Source of the DNA: Acidobacteriaceae bacterium UBA1307 | GTDB taxonomy: Bacteria > Acidobacteriota > Terriglobia > Terriglobales > Acidobacteriaceae | Assembly: GCA_002307235.1 (NCBI GenBank) | Contig: DBTV01000031.1 | Location: 133,936 to 197,935 of the forward strand | Length of the DNA stretch: 64,000 nt | Reading direction: 5' to 3' | Shown: one piece after another, positions 50,360 to 59,100 of the stretch | Layout of the letters: each line of letters begins with the position of its first letter | How positions within the stretch are numbered: the first letter of the stretch is position 1 | Position numbers and translations under genes: made by a program | The notes under the pieces: model-generated | Told to the model about the DNA's origin: nothing | Databases searched by the model: none | The model's input: only the letters and a program-made list of their open reading frames with translations

Positions 50360-51046
50360 GTGACCGTCGATCCTGTAATCATCTTTGAGGAGGAGTATCG
50401 TGCGCTCAGGCCGCGCGCGCCGATGCCCCCGTTTGTCGTGCGCTTCCGGCGCTTTACTTCGCTGAACACCACCATCCGGCTGCGCGAAGGCCAGCTCCGC
50501 GTGAGCCTCTCCGACCTGCTTGAAGGCGCGCCGGAGCCGGTGCTGCGCGCCATCGCGCACATCCTCATCGCCAAAATCTACAAAAAGCCGATTGATGCCG
50601 CGCACAACCAGCGCTACAAGCGTTTTGCCTCGTCGGCAACGATCACCCGCGCCGTCGAACGCATCCGTTCGACGCGTGCCGTCAAATATTACTTTGGTCC
50701 CGAAGGGCGCTTCTACAATCTCGAAGAGGTCTTCGATTCGATCAACGTGCGGTTCTTCCACGGGCTGCTCGGCCGACCCGATCTGACCTGGAGCGAGCAC
50801 TTCGCCAAGCGCTCGCTCGGCCACTACGACGCGGCGTTGAACACCATCGTCGTCAGCCGCGTTTTTGATCGCCCGTCGAGCCCGCGCTATGCCATCGAGT
50901 ATCTGCTCTACCACGAGATGCTGCACCTGAAGCACCCGGTGACGATGCACGGCACGCGCCGCTGCGTCCACTCGCGCGCCTTCAAGGCCGACGAAGCGCT
51001 CTTCCCGCAACTCAAGGAAGCGCTCGCCTTTCTCAAGCGGCTTTAG
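50360..51046 (+). CDS. SprT-like zinc metallopeptidase-fold protein
   Basis: A protein of about 228 residues with the SprT-like domain in its second half: FDSINVRFFHGLLGRPDLTW, then LGHYDAALNTIVVSRVFD and the zinc motif YHEMLHLKHP. In eukaryotes the Spartan relatives cut DNA-protein crosslinks; bacterial members are mostly uncharacterised. The start is uncertain, since GTG codons at 50342 and 50360 are both possible and neither has a clear ribosome site. Its stop overlaps the stop of the converging lgt gene by four bases (TTAG), leaving no room for a terminator between them. Confidence 0.8.
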   Translation: MTVDPVIIFEEEYRALRPRAPMPPFVVRFRRFTSLNTTIRLREGQLRVSLSDLLEGAPEPVLRAIAHILIAKIYKKPIDAAHNQRYKRFASSATITRAVERIRSTRAVKYYFGPEGRFYNLEEVFDSINVRFFHGLLGRPDLTWSEHFAKRSLGHYDAALNTIVVSRVFDRPSSPRYAIEYLLYHEMLHLKHPVTMHGTRRCVHSRAFKADEALFPQLKEALAFLKRL

Positions 51047-51810
51047 CGATCCTGCGGAGAAACTTCTGCCCTGCGCGAAGTGCGCGCGGCCCAGGCGATC
51101 AGAATCACGCCCAGCACAACCGAGCCGACACTGGCCAGTTGCGCATTCGAGAGCCCGAGAATAACCTTCGGGTTCCGGCGCACCAACTCCACCAGAAAGC
51201 GGGCGATGCCGCTGAGCAACAGGTATTGGCCCACGATGGCGCCGGTGCCGTACGGCTTGCCCGCGCGACGCCAGAGCCAGGCACCAATCGCCAGCCCCAG
51301 GGCCAGTTCGTAGAGCGGCGTCGGATGCACGCGGTCGAAGGTCGGCTCAATGCCATTCGGAAAGCTCATGCCCCAGGGCAGCGTCGTCGGCACCCCGTAG
51401 CAGCCGTCACCTGAAAAAAAGCAGCCCAGTCGGCCAATGCCGTAGCCGACCGCCGCGGCCGGTGCCGCCAAGTCGAGCGTGCGCAGAGCACCCAGCTTGG
51501 ACTGCCAGCCCTGCACAAGCAGCGCGCCGATACCGAAGACCAGTCCGCCAAACCAGGCAAAACCGGCCGAATCCCACAACACGCGCCAGCCCATCTCCCG
51601 AAAATCGCTTGGCGTATCCAGCACATGCCACAGCTTGGCGCCCACGATGCCCATCACCACCGCCACGGCCACCATGCCCACCGCGTCGGCCTTCACCTGC
51701 GCGCGGCGGAAGTTGCGATCCATTAAAAAAGCGCCAGCCACGGCGGCCAGCCAGATCATGAGCCCGAAGGTCGGAATGCTCAGGTGCGCAATATGAAAAA
51801 AGGGCAGCAT
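51043..51810 (-). CDS. lgt: Prolipoprotein diacylglyceryl transferase
   Basis: Attaches diacylglycerol to the lipobox cysteine of prolipoproteins, the step before LspA. The 255-residue protein has about seven hydrophobic helices and the family blocks LPFFHIAHLSIPTFGLMIWL, GFAWFGGLVFGIGALLVQGW, YGIGRLGCFFSGDGCYGVPT and HPTPLYELALGLAIGAWLWR with the conserved His. The central GRLGCFFSGD form differs from the proteobacterial GRIGNFING but keeps the Arg and Gly. The ATG at 51810 starts the family sequence; eleven upstream in-frame codons lack support. Confidence 0.92.
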   Translation of the reverse strand: MLPFFHIAHLSIPTFGLMIWLAAVAGAFLMDRNFRRAQVKADAVGMVAVAVVMGIVGAKLWHVLDTPSDFREMGWRVLWDSAGFAWFGGLVFGIGALLVQGWQSKLGALRTLDLAAPAAAVGYGIGRLGCFFSGDGCYGVPTTLPWGMSFPNGIEPTFDRVHPTPLYELALGLAIGAWLWRRAGKPYGTGAIVGQYLLLSGIARFLVELVRRNPKVILGLSNAQLASVGSVVLGVILIAWAARTSRRAEVSPQDR

Positions 51811-51927
51811 AGTCTTCAGTATATCCGCTAGGAACTGCCCCAAAAAAACAACGGCGAAACCCTCCGTACCGCACCCTGCGGTTTTTCACAGGACCAGGCG
51901 CGGCATGGCGCGCGATACTAGAGGTGT

Positions 51928-52473
51928 ATGGCTACGACTTCCGTCAACGATTTTGAAATTCTCTACTCCCGCGATCAGATCGCCCAACGCGTGGCAGAAC
52001 TGGGCGCGCAGGTCACCCGCGACCTGAACGGCGAAAAGCTCGTCATGGTCGGCGTCCTCAAGGGAGCCGCGCCGTTTTTGGCCGATCTCTCCCGCCACAT
52101 CGAGGCCGATGCGACCTTTGATTTCGTGGCCACCTCCAGCTACGGTCACGGCCGTCAGTCCTCGGGTGCCGTCAAGCTCATCAAGGATCTGGACCACCCG
52201 ATCGAGGGCAAGAACGTGCTCATCGTCGAGGACATTCTCGACACCGGCCTCACGCTCTCTTATCTGCGCAAGCTCTTTTTGCAGCAGAAGCCCAAGAGCC
52301 TGCGGATCGCGACCCTGCTCGACAAGCCCTCGCGGCGGCTCGAAAAAATCGAGGCCGACTACATCGGTTTCTCGATTCCGAATCTCTTCGTGATCGGCTA
52401 CGGCATGGACTACGCCGAGCACTACCGGAATCTGCCCGACATCCGGCTGATGCCACCCGATCACCCCGAATAA
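51928..52473 (+). CDS. hpt: Hypoxanthine phosphoribosyltransferase
   Basis: Salvages hypoxanthine or guanine with PRPP. The 181-residue type I phosphoribosyltransferase has VMVGVLKGAAPFLADLSRHI, the flexible loop SSYGHGRQSSGAVKL, the PRPP-binding motif VLIVEDILDTGLTLSYL, and the C-terminal FVIGYGMDYAEHYRNLPDI typical of bacterial HPRT. GAGG precedes the ATG. It is divergent from lgt and 55 bp before deoC, with which it could form a nucleoside-salvage pair. Confidence 0.94.
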   Translation: MATTSVNDFEILYSRDQIAQRVAELGAQVTRDLNGEKLVMVGVLKGAAPFLADLSRHIEADATFDFVATSSYGHGRQSSGAVKLIKDLDHPIEGKNVLIVEDILDTGLTLSYLRKLFLQQKPKSLRIATLLDKPSRRLEKIEADYIGFSIPNLFVIGYGMDYAEHYRNLPDIRLMPPDHPE

Positions 52474-52528
52474 GCATCAACACCAGCCCCTGAAATGAAC
52501 CGTTCTCACCGCAGCGAAGGAGATACGC

Positions 52529-53272
52529 ATGACAGCGCCCGCAACGACATCGAACACCACCAGCACATCCTTTGACACGGCGGCCTTTGCCGCCAAGGCT
52601 CTGGGAAGCTGGCAGTCGCTGGCCGCCGTCATCGATCACACGCTGCTCAAACCCGAAGCCACGCGCGCGCAGGTCGAAGCGCTCTGCGCCGAGGCCGCGC
52701 GCTACCGCTTCGCCTGCGCCATGATCAACCCGCTCTGGGCCTCGGTGGCCACCAGCGCGCTGGCGGGCACAGGCGTCGCGGTCGGCGTCGTCATCGGATT
52801 CCCGCTCGGCTGTTCGCTGGCCTCCACGTTGCGCCAGGAGGCCGAGGCACTGCTCAAGCTCGGCGTCCGCGAGCTCGACATGGTGCAACCCGTTGGCCTG
52901 CTCAAGGGCGGCGACGATTCGACCGTGGCCTACATGATCCAGTCGGCCGCCAAGGTCACCCACGACCACGGCGCCCTGCTCAAGGTCATTCTCGAAACCT
53001 CGCTTCTGACCGATGAGGAAAAGACGCGCGCCTCGCAGATCGCCATCGATGCCGGAGCCGACTTCATCAAGACCTCGACCGGGTTTTCAAAAAGCGGCGC
53101 TACCCCAGAAGACATCGCACTGATGCGTTCGGTGGCAGGCAACCGCGCCGGCGTCAAGGCCTCGGGCGGCATCCGCACCCTGGCCGACGTGCGCGCCATG
53201 CTCGAAGCTGGAGCCAGCCGCATCGGAGCCTCCGCCTCGGTCGCCATCGTGCGCGAACTCGGCGCCGAATAG
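52529..53272 (+). CDS. deoC: Deoxyribose-phosphate aldolase
   Basis: Splits deoxyribose 5-phosphate into acetaldehyde and glyceraldehyde 3-phosphate. The 247-residue TIM-barrel protein keeps the catalytic residues: Asp117 in ELDMVQPVGLLKGGD, the Schiff-base Lys181 in DFIKTSTGF, and Lys210 in GVKASGGIRT. Two otherwise conserved blocks are altered: CAMINPLW where most have CVNP, and QPVGLLKGG where most have INIGALKSG. The first 25 residues form a Thr/Ser/Ala-rich tail. GAAGGAG precedes the ATG. Its neighbour hpt is also a salvage gene. Confidence 0.92.
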   Translation: MTAPATTSNTTSTSFDTAAFAAKALGSWQSLAAVIDHTLLKPEATRAQVEALCAEAARYRFACAMINPLWASVATSALAGTGVAVGVVIGFPLGCSLASTLRQEAEALLKLGVRELDMVQPVGLLKGGDDSTVAYMIQSAAKVTHDHGALLKVILETSLLTDEEKTRASQIAIDAGADFIKTSTGFSKSGATPEDIALMRSVAGNRAGVKASGGIRTLADVRAMLEAGASRIGASASVAIVRELGAE

Positions 53273-53351
53273 GAACACGCGTCTCAGGCTGAAGGACGTC
53301 CCCACTGTCCGATCCGCGCCGGATACACTATCATTCCCTTCTATAGAGAAG

Positions 53352-55163
53352 ATGGCAGACACTCATTCCATTCCGGCAAATGACACCGACCTCGAGGGCG
53401 ATTACAGGCCCGCGCAGACCACGCAGGCCGCTCCCGGCAACATCCGCATCGAGACCGCCGACCTGGCCTATCTGATGGAATTGTCGGATGCGCTCAACAC
53501 CACGCTCGACCTGCAAACGCTGCTGACGCGCACGGCCGAAATCGTGCGCAAAATCATCCACTATAAAATTTTCGCTATTCTTCTTTTGAACGACCGCACG
53601 CGCGAGTTGCGCATGCACTTTCAGATCGGCCACACGCCGCAAACCTCGCGCAAGCGCATTCCGCTCGGCCAGGGCGTCGTCGGCCAGGTGGCGCTCACCC
53701 GTCAGCCGATCCTGATCAGCGACATCACCGAGCAAGACAATTACCTCAGCGTCAACCCCGAGGTAAAGTCCGAGCTCGCCATCCCGTTGATCGCCAAAAA
53801 CAGGCTCATCGGTGTGCTTGATCTTGAAAGCGAACACCCCAGCTACTTTCGCCCCGAGCACCTGCGTCTGCTCAAGTTGACCGCTTCGCGCATCGCCGCG
53901 GCCATTGAGAATGCGCGGCTCTACACGCGCGTTTCGCGTCAGGCGCAGACCCTTGAGGTGCTCAACGAGATCTCGGTTGAAATCGCCTCGATTCTCGACC
54001 TCAATCCGCTGCTTGAGCGCGTCGGCCAACTGCTGCGCCGTCTGATCGACTACCAGTTGTTCACCATCATGCTGCTCGACGACAAGGGCGAGACGCTCAT
54101 CTCGCGCTATGCCTGGCGCTTCGGTGCCACGCACGCTCCGCACTGGCGCGTGCCGGTAACCAAGGGCGTCGTCGGCGCCGCCGTCAGCGAGTGGCGCAGC
54201 ATCAACGTGCCCGACGTCAGCAAGGATCTGCGCTATCTGGCGCTCAACGAGGAGACGCGTTCGATTCTGGTGGCGCCCCTGTTCTACAAGGGAAAAATCA
54301 TCGGCGTGCTTGACCTTGAGCACACGCGCACCAACTTCTTCACCGATGCCCACGAGCGCATTCTGGCCACGCTGGCCGCGCAGGTGGCCATCGCCATTGA
54401 AAACGCCAAGCTCTACCAGACCGTGCGCGCGCAGGAGCGTCAGTTCGAGCGCGACATCACCATGGCGCGTGAGGTGCAACTGCGCCTGTTGCCCCCCGCA
54501 GCTCCCGCGCATCCGCATGCCGACATGGCCGTGCGCTTTTTGCCTGCGCGTTCGATCGGCGGCGACCTGTACGACTTTATCGACTATGGCCCCGGCCGCA
54601 CCGCAATCATGCTGGGCGATGTCAGCGGCAAGGCCGCGCCCGCCGCGCTGCTGGCCGCCATGGTCAGCGGCATCATGCGCGCCGCCGCCGCGCAGCTTCC
54701 CGCCCCTGCCACCATGCTCGCCCTGCTCAACGATTCCCTACAGGAACGCAAGATCGAATCGCAGTACGTCACCATGCTCTTTTCCGTCTGGGACGACGCG
54801 ACGCAAACCCTGCGCATCGCCAACTCCGGCTCCGTGCAGCCGGTCTTCTTCAATCACTGTCAGGCAAACACCGTCAAAATCGAGGGCTTTCCCCTCGGCC
54901 TCTTCCCTGCCGTCAGCTATGAAGAAATCACCGTTCAGGCCAAGCAGGGCGACATCATCGTCTTTGTCTCCGACGGCATTCTCGACGCCGAAAACGAGAC
55001 GGAGGAGATGTACGGCGGCGAACGGCTCAACGACGTCATCTGCGAGTATGGCGACAAGCCCGCCACCAGCATCGCCGACGCCATTCTTGCCGACGTCACC
55101 CGCTTCCAGGGCGCGCGCGATCGCTTTGACGACGAAACCATCATCGTGCTCAAAGTCCGCTAA
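53352..55163 (+). CDS. Two-GAF-domain PP2C-type (RsbU/SpoIIE-like) phosphatase
   Basis: A 603-residue cytoplasmic sensor phosphatase. The GAF domains lie at about residues 50-190 and 215-365; both have the ending pattern IGVLDLES or IGVLDLEH followed by a helix (AAAIENARLY and AIAIENAKLY). A short coiled linker (RAQERQFERDITMAREVQLR) leads to the phosphatase domain at about 400-600, with metal-binding Asp residues in GGDLYDFID, MLGDVSGKAAPAALLAA, FVSDGILDAENE and FDDETIIVLKV. Relatives dephosphorylate anti-anti-sigma factors in partner-switching stress systems, but no anti-sigma gene is adjacent. Confidence 0.9.
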   Translation: MADTHSIPANDTDLEGDYRPAQTTQAAPGNIRIETADLAYLMELSDALNTTLDLQTLLTRTAEIVRKIIHYKIFAILLLNDRTRELRMHFQIGHTPQTSRKRIPLGQGVVGQVALTRQPILISDITEQDNYLSVNPEVKSELAIPLIAKNRLIGVLDLESEHPSYFRPEHLRLLKLTASRIAAAIENARLYTRVSRQAQTLEVLNEISVEIASILDLNPLLERVGQLLRRLIDYQLFTIMLLDDKGETLISRYAWRFGATHAPHWRVPVTKGVVGAAVSEWRSINVPDVSKDLRYLALNEETRSILVAPLFYKGKIIGVLDLEHTRTNFFTDAHERILATLAAQVAIAIENAKLYQTVRAQERQFERDITMAREVQLRLLPPAAPAHPHADMAVRFLPARSIGGDLYDFIDYGPGRTAIMLGDVSGKAAPAALLAAMVSGIMRAAAAQLPAPATMLALLNDSLQERKIESQYVTMLFSVWDDATQTLRIANSGSVQPVFFNHCQANTVKIEGFPLGLFPAVSYEEITVQAKQGDIIVFVSDGILDAENETEEMYGGERLNDVICEYGDKPATSIADAILADVTRFQGARDRFDDETIIVLKVR

Positions 55164-55221
55164 AAAAAACCACCAGCCGGATTCGATACACTAGACAGGA
55201 ATCCTATTCTTTGGAGCTTCC

Positions 55222-56523
55222 TTGTCAAACCCGGTGCAGGAACGTCTGATTCGCCCCGCTCAGAATATTGTCGGCAGCCTTCGCCTGCCCGGCGATAAGT
55301 CCATCAGCCATCGTTACGGCATGCTCGGTGCCTTTGCCGAAGGCACCTCGCGGTTCACCAACTTTTCGACCGGCGCCGACTGCGCCTCGACGCTGGCCTG
55401 CATGCAGGCGCTCGGCGCCAAGGTCGTCAAGACCGGCGACAACGCCGTCGAGGTCACCGGCGTCGGTGGCCACGTCACGCCGACCAGCCAGCCGCTCGAC
55501 TGCGGCAACTCCGGCTCGACCATGCGCATGATCTCGGGCCTGCTCGCCGCCCAGCAGGGAACCTTTACCCTTATCGGCGATGCGTCGCTCTCGCGCCGAC
55601 CCATGGAACGCATCCGCAAGCCGCTCGAGGCCATGGGCGCGCAACTTACGCTCACCGAAGGCCACGCGCCGCTCACCATCGTCGGCGGCCCGCTCACCGC
55701 GCTCGACTACACCACGCCGGTGCCCAGCGCGCAGGTAAAAACCTGCGTTCTGTTGGCCGGTTTGCAGACCAGGGGAACCACCACCGTCCACGAGGCGCTG
55801 CGCACCCGCGACCACAGCGAACTGGCTCTGCGCGCCTTCGGCGCCAGACTCGAGCGCACCAAGACCTCGGTCTCCATCGCCGGGCCGCAGTCGCTGCACG
55901 CCATCGACGCCGCCGTTCCCGGCGACATCTCTTCGGCCGCCTTCTTCCTCTGCGCCGCAGCGCTGTTCCCCGGCTCGAATCTTGTGATCGACGCACTCGG
56001 ACTCAACCCGACGCGCGCCTCGCTGCTCGACGCACTCACCGCGTTCGGACTCAAGATCAGCGTCCTCAATCTCGAAGAGAAGAACGCCGAGTTGGTCGGC
56101 ATGGTGCAGGCCTCGGCCCCGGCCGAGGGGCTCGGCTCGACGACCATCAGCGGCGCGCTGGCCGCGCAGTTGATCGATGAGCTGCCCGTGCTGGCCGCCA
56201 TCGCGCCCTACTCGCGCGGCGGCATCCGCATCCGCGACGCCCGCGAGCTGCGCGTCAAGGAGTCCGACCGCATCGCGCTCACCGTCAAAAATCTGCGCGC
56301 CATGGGCGCCGAGGTCGAGGAGTTCGAGGATGGCCTCGACGTTCCCGGCGGACAGACCCTGCACGGCGCCACCATTGACTCCGGCAGCGATCATCGCATC
56401 GCCATGGCCTTCAGCGTGGCCGCCCTGCGCGCCTCGGGCGAGACGCTGATTCAGGGCGCGGACTCGGCCAACATCAGCTTCCCCGAGTTCTTCGACCTGC
56501 TCGATCAAATCGCCGAACGCTAG
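55222..56523 (+). CDS. aroA: 3-phosphoshikimate 1-carboxyvinyltransferase (EPSP synthase)
   Basis: Sixth step of the shikimate pathway, joining PEP to shikimate 3-phosphate. The 433-residue protein shows LRLPGDKSISHRYGMLGAFA, LDCGNSGSTMRMISGLLAAQ, GDASLSRRPMERIRKPL, VPGDISSAAFFLCAAALF and LRVKESDRIALTVKNLRAMG, plus DHRIAMAFSVAALRASG near the end. In the PEP-loop region the sequence reads GNSGSTMRM, where many sensitive enzymes have GNAGTAMRP, so it groups with class II-like enzymes. It starts at TTG, which is supported by GGAG five bases upstream. Confidence 0.96.
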   Translation: MSNPVQERLIRPAQNIVGSLRLPGDKSISHRYGMLGAFAEGTSRFTNFSTGADCASTLACMQALGAKVVKTGDNAVEVTGVGGHVTPTSQPLDCGNSGSTMRMISGLLAAQQGTFTLIGDASLSRRPMERIRKPLEAMGAQLTLTEGHAPLTIVGGPLTALDYTTPVPSAQVKTCVLLAGLQTRGTTTVHEALRTRDHSELALRAFGARLERTKTSVSIAGPQSLHAIDAAVPGDISSAAFFLCAAALFPGSNLVIDALGLNPTRASLLDALTAFGLKISVLNLEEKNAELVGMVQASAPAEGLGSTTISGALAAQLIDELPVLAAIAPYSRGGIRIRDARELRVKESDRIALTVKNLRAMGAEVEEFEDGLDVPGGQTLHGATIDSGSDHRIAMAFSVAALRASGETLIQGADSANISFPEFFDLLDQIAER

Positions 56524-56545
56524 GCTTTCTACACTTCAACAGCGC

Positions 56546-56591
56546 AACGAGCGACGGCCCGATTCCAGAAGGAATCGGGCCGTCGCTCGTT
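56546..56591. terminator. Long perfect palindrome between aroA and the tolC-type gene
   Basis: A 21-base arm (56546-56566) is an exact reverse complement of 56571-56591 around AGAA. It lies between converging genes and has no T run on either strand. Its core GGCCCGATTCC resembles that of the palindrome at 13465. Confidence 0.75.
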
Positions 56592-56609
56592 ACCGGGCTT
56601 CGAGAAAAA

Positions 56610-58676
56610 CTACAATCCGGCCGGAGGCATCTTCGGCTCATTGCCGGGCTTCGACACATGCACGCCGGGAACAGACGGCGTCGCCTTCACATCGCCAGTC
56701 GCCGCGTCATTCATGCTGATGCCGTAGTGCTCGAGCGTATTCGCCAGCGTCTGGTACAGACCCGAGCGGTCCTTGGCATAGGCCGCGTGCGCCTGGATCA
56801 GCGTCGCGTCGGCCGTGGCCAGATTGCGCTGCTGCATTAGCACGCTCGCCGTTGTCGAGGCACCCAGGTGCAGCTTCTTCAGCTCGGCATCCAGACTCTG
56901 CTGGCTATAGTCCCGCGCCGCCTGCGCCGCATCCACCTGCGCGCGGTCATTCTTCAGCGCGAACATGGCGTTGACCACCTGCATACGAATCTGCGTGTAG
57001 TACTGCGCCAGCCGCAACTCGGCCTGACGATACTCCATCTGCGAACGCGCCTGCGTGGCCTGTGCCGTGCGATTGCGAATCGGCACCGTAATGTTGAAGC
57101 CGATGCCCTTGTCCGCGGCCGAATCGTTGAAGGCATGGCCCAGCGCCGTGCCCGCGCCCGAGGCAGCCCCCGAGCAATAGGTGGACGATCCGTAATATTC
57201 CATGCAACGCGGATTCACGCTACCGGCAAGGCCCTGGCCCTGATAGTAGCCATACACATCGAAGGTCGGCAGCAGCGCATTGCGTGCGCCCTTCAGCGTG
57301 ATCTCGTCATTGCGCAAGGTCAGCTTGGCCTGCTCGAGTTCGGGCCGGCGCGCAAAGGCCTCCTGCACCAGATCCTCCACCGGGCGGCTCTCCTCGGCAA
57401 TCGCCTCCAGGCTCACGCGATCGGTCGGAATCACCGGCGCAGCCGACAGCACCGGGTCATTCAGATTGCGCGCAATCGCCTGCTTGATGATCTGCTGCTG
57501 ATAGTTCAACGCATTCTGCGCGGTGATCAGCGCCTGCTTGTCGGTAGCCACGCTCGATGCGGCGTTCACCACGTCGAGCGGCGCCATCGTGCCGATCTCC
57601 AACTGCTTGCGGTCGTCCTCGAGCAGCTTCACGCTCTGGCTCAGCGCATGCTCTTTGGACTGCACGTCCTCATAGGCCTGCACCAAGCCCCAGTAGATCG
57701 TCTCCACCTGATTGGTGGTATACAGAATCTGCTGGCGGAAGGAGGAGTCGGTGATCTTCCGGTTGTTCTCCGCCTGATACATGAACCGCTTGTTGACCCA
57801 GATGCCGGCGCCCTGCAACAGATGCTGCGTCACCGTCAGCTTGAAGGTCGAGTACAACTGCGGGCTGTACAGGCTGGTCGAGTTCGAGGTCGAGTAGTAC
57901 TGATTGTTGAAGTCGCCCTCCAGCGTCGTGCCCGTCACAAATCCCTTCGTCGCCGTAAAGTTATACAGATTCGTCGTGCTGCTGCCGCCCGAGTAAAAGC
58001 TCGTCGAGGGCTTGTGATCGCGATCAAAGGAGATCGCCGCCGTCACGCTCGGATCGAGCGCCGCCGGCGTCGGACCCGCGCCCGAGGTCGACAGCGTCAA
58101 ACCGCTGGTGCCCGAGCCTGAACCATTCGAGCCACCCGAGGTGCCGCCCGGTCCGCCGCCACTCGTCGAGGTCGACGAAGCTCCGCCCAGCGTATTCGAG
58201 ACAATGCTGGTCGGCACGCCAAGCAGCGAGGAACCCGCCCGGGCGCGCAAAATGTCGGTATCGGCAATGTCCAGATCGTAGCGAGCAATCGCGATGTCAT
58301 AGTTGTTTTCGAGCGCCAGAGCCAGCGCGTCCGACAGGCTCAGATAGATCTTGCCGTCCCGTACCATATCGCCCAGCCGCACGGAATTGGAAAAGCTCGC
58401 CTTGGGAATCGAGGTCGGCAGGTACTGGTTGGCGGGGTTGGCCCACTTCCAGGAAAACGGCTTTGAAAAATCCCGCTGCGAGGTGCGCAACGGAGCCGCG
58501 TTATTGGCCACCGGCGCCGAAGGCAGCTCCGCCGCCTGCCCAAAACCCGGCAAGCAGGAAGAAACCGTCAGCAGAATCGCGGCCGTCGCGCGCAGTCTAG
58601 CTGCCATGCGATGCTCCACCGTAGGCAGGCTCTTCGCCGCCCGCTCTTTCAACACACCTCTGCGGTAAAAATCCAT
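56610..58676 (-). CDS. TolC-family outer-membrane efflux channel protein
   Basis: A 688-residue protein of the outer-membrane factor family. A signal sequence is visible about 25-48 residues in (RLRATAAILLTVSSCLPGFGQ), unusually far from the start. TolC-type helical repeats follow: LSLSDALALALENNYDIAIA, FARRPELEQAKLTLRNDEIT and YRQAELRLAQYYTQIRMQVV, then LDAELKKLHLGASTTASVLM. A Gly/Ser/Thr-rich stretch of about 45 residues (after TSIVSNTLGG) has no counterpart in TolC. ATG 58676 has GGAGAAGAAG upstream. No membrane-fusion or pump gene is adjacent, so its partner is elsewhere. A long upstream region with nested repeats separates it from truA. Confidence 0.87.
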   Translation of the reverse strand: MDFYRRGVLKERAAKSLPTVEHRMAARLRATAAILLTVSSCLPGFGQAAELPSAPVANNAAPLRTSQRDFSKPFSWKWANPANQYLPTSIPKASFSNSVRLGDMVRDGKIYLSLSDALALALENNYDIAIARYDLDIADTDILRARAGSSLLGVPTSIVSNTLGGASSTSTSGGGPGGTSGGSNGSGSGTSGLTLSTSGAGPTPAALDPSVTAAISFDRDHKPSTSFYSGGSSTTNLYNFTATKGFVTGTTLEGDFNNQYYSTSNSTSLYSPQLYSTFKLTVTQHLLQGAGIWVNKRFMYQAENNRKITDSSFRQQILYTTNQVETIYWGLVQAYEDVQSKEHALSQSVKLLEDDRKQLEIGTMAPLDVVNAASSVATDKQALITAQNALNYQQQIIKQAIARNLNDPVLSAAPVIPTDRVSLEAIAEESRPVEDLVQEAFARRPELEQAKLTLRNDEITLKGARNALLPTFDVYGYYQGQGLAGSVNPRCMEYYGSSTYCSGAASGAGTALGHAFNDSAADKGIGFNITVPIRNRTAQATQARSQMEYRQAELRLAQYYTQIRMQVVNAMFALKNDRAQVDAAQAARDYSQQSLDAELKKLHLGASTTASVLMQQRNLATADATLIQAHAAYAKDRSGLYQTLANTLEHYGISMNDAATGDVKATPSVPGVHVSKPGNEPKMPPAGL

Positions 58677-59100
58677 TCTTCTTCTCCAGATATTGCCCCG
58701 ACATTCCATTATGGAAGACGCGCCACTGCCCTCCGCGGACCCATCGCCCCGGGTCCGAAGCGCGTTGCCGCTCATCAGCCTGCAGGCTCATAGCATTTTC
58801 GGAATGGGTACAGACCGAAAGCAGGAGGCTCAGTGGCTTTTTCCTCAAGAAAAAGCCGCCTTGCACGCCGCTCAAAAAAAGTCTGCATGTATTCCCAAAA
58901 TGCTCTGACAGTGCATACGCGCGCAGGCCGCCGCCGGTTCCATGAGTGCAAAAAAACCTTTTCCTCAGACTCGCCCCGGCCCCGGACACGGCTTCATGCA
59001 CTCGCTTGTCCCTGGCTCTTTGATGTCTGAGTATATCCCACCGGCATTGACGGTTCCGGCTCGCCGCGTGATCGGATACCCTGTATTTCGGATGCTTTTT
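58677..59100. other. Divergent tolC-type/truA intergenic region with nested inverted repeats
   Basis: No convincing gene lies here; an in-frame extension of truA covers part of it but lacks a ribosome site. Outer arms 58792-58806 and 58890-58904 match as inverted repeats at 13 of 15 positions (AGCATTTT is exact). Inside them GGCTTTTT and AAAAAGCC (58835-58842 and 58850-58857) form a perfect 8-bp hairpin. The rest shows no terminator or operator that I can support. Confidence 0.45.

Noticed and set aside
55225..56508. A 427-codon minus-strand open frame inside aroA
   Set aside because: Antisense shadow of aroA with no recognisable domain.
58942..59100. An N-terminal extension of TruA of 53 residues
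   Set aside because: The extra sequence is not family-like and lacks a ribosome site; the start at 59101 gives the conserved N terminus.
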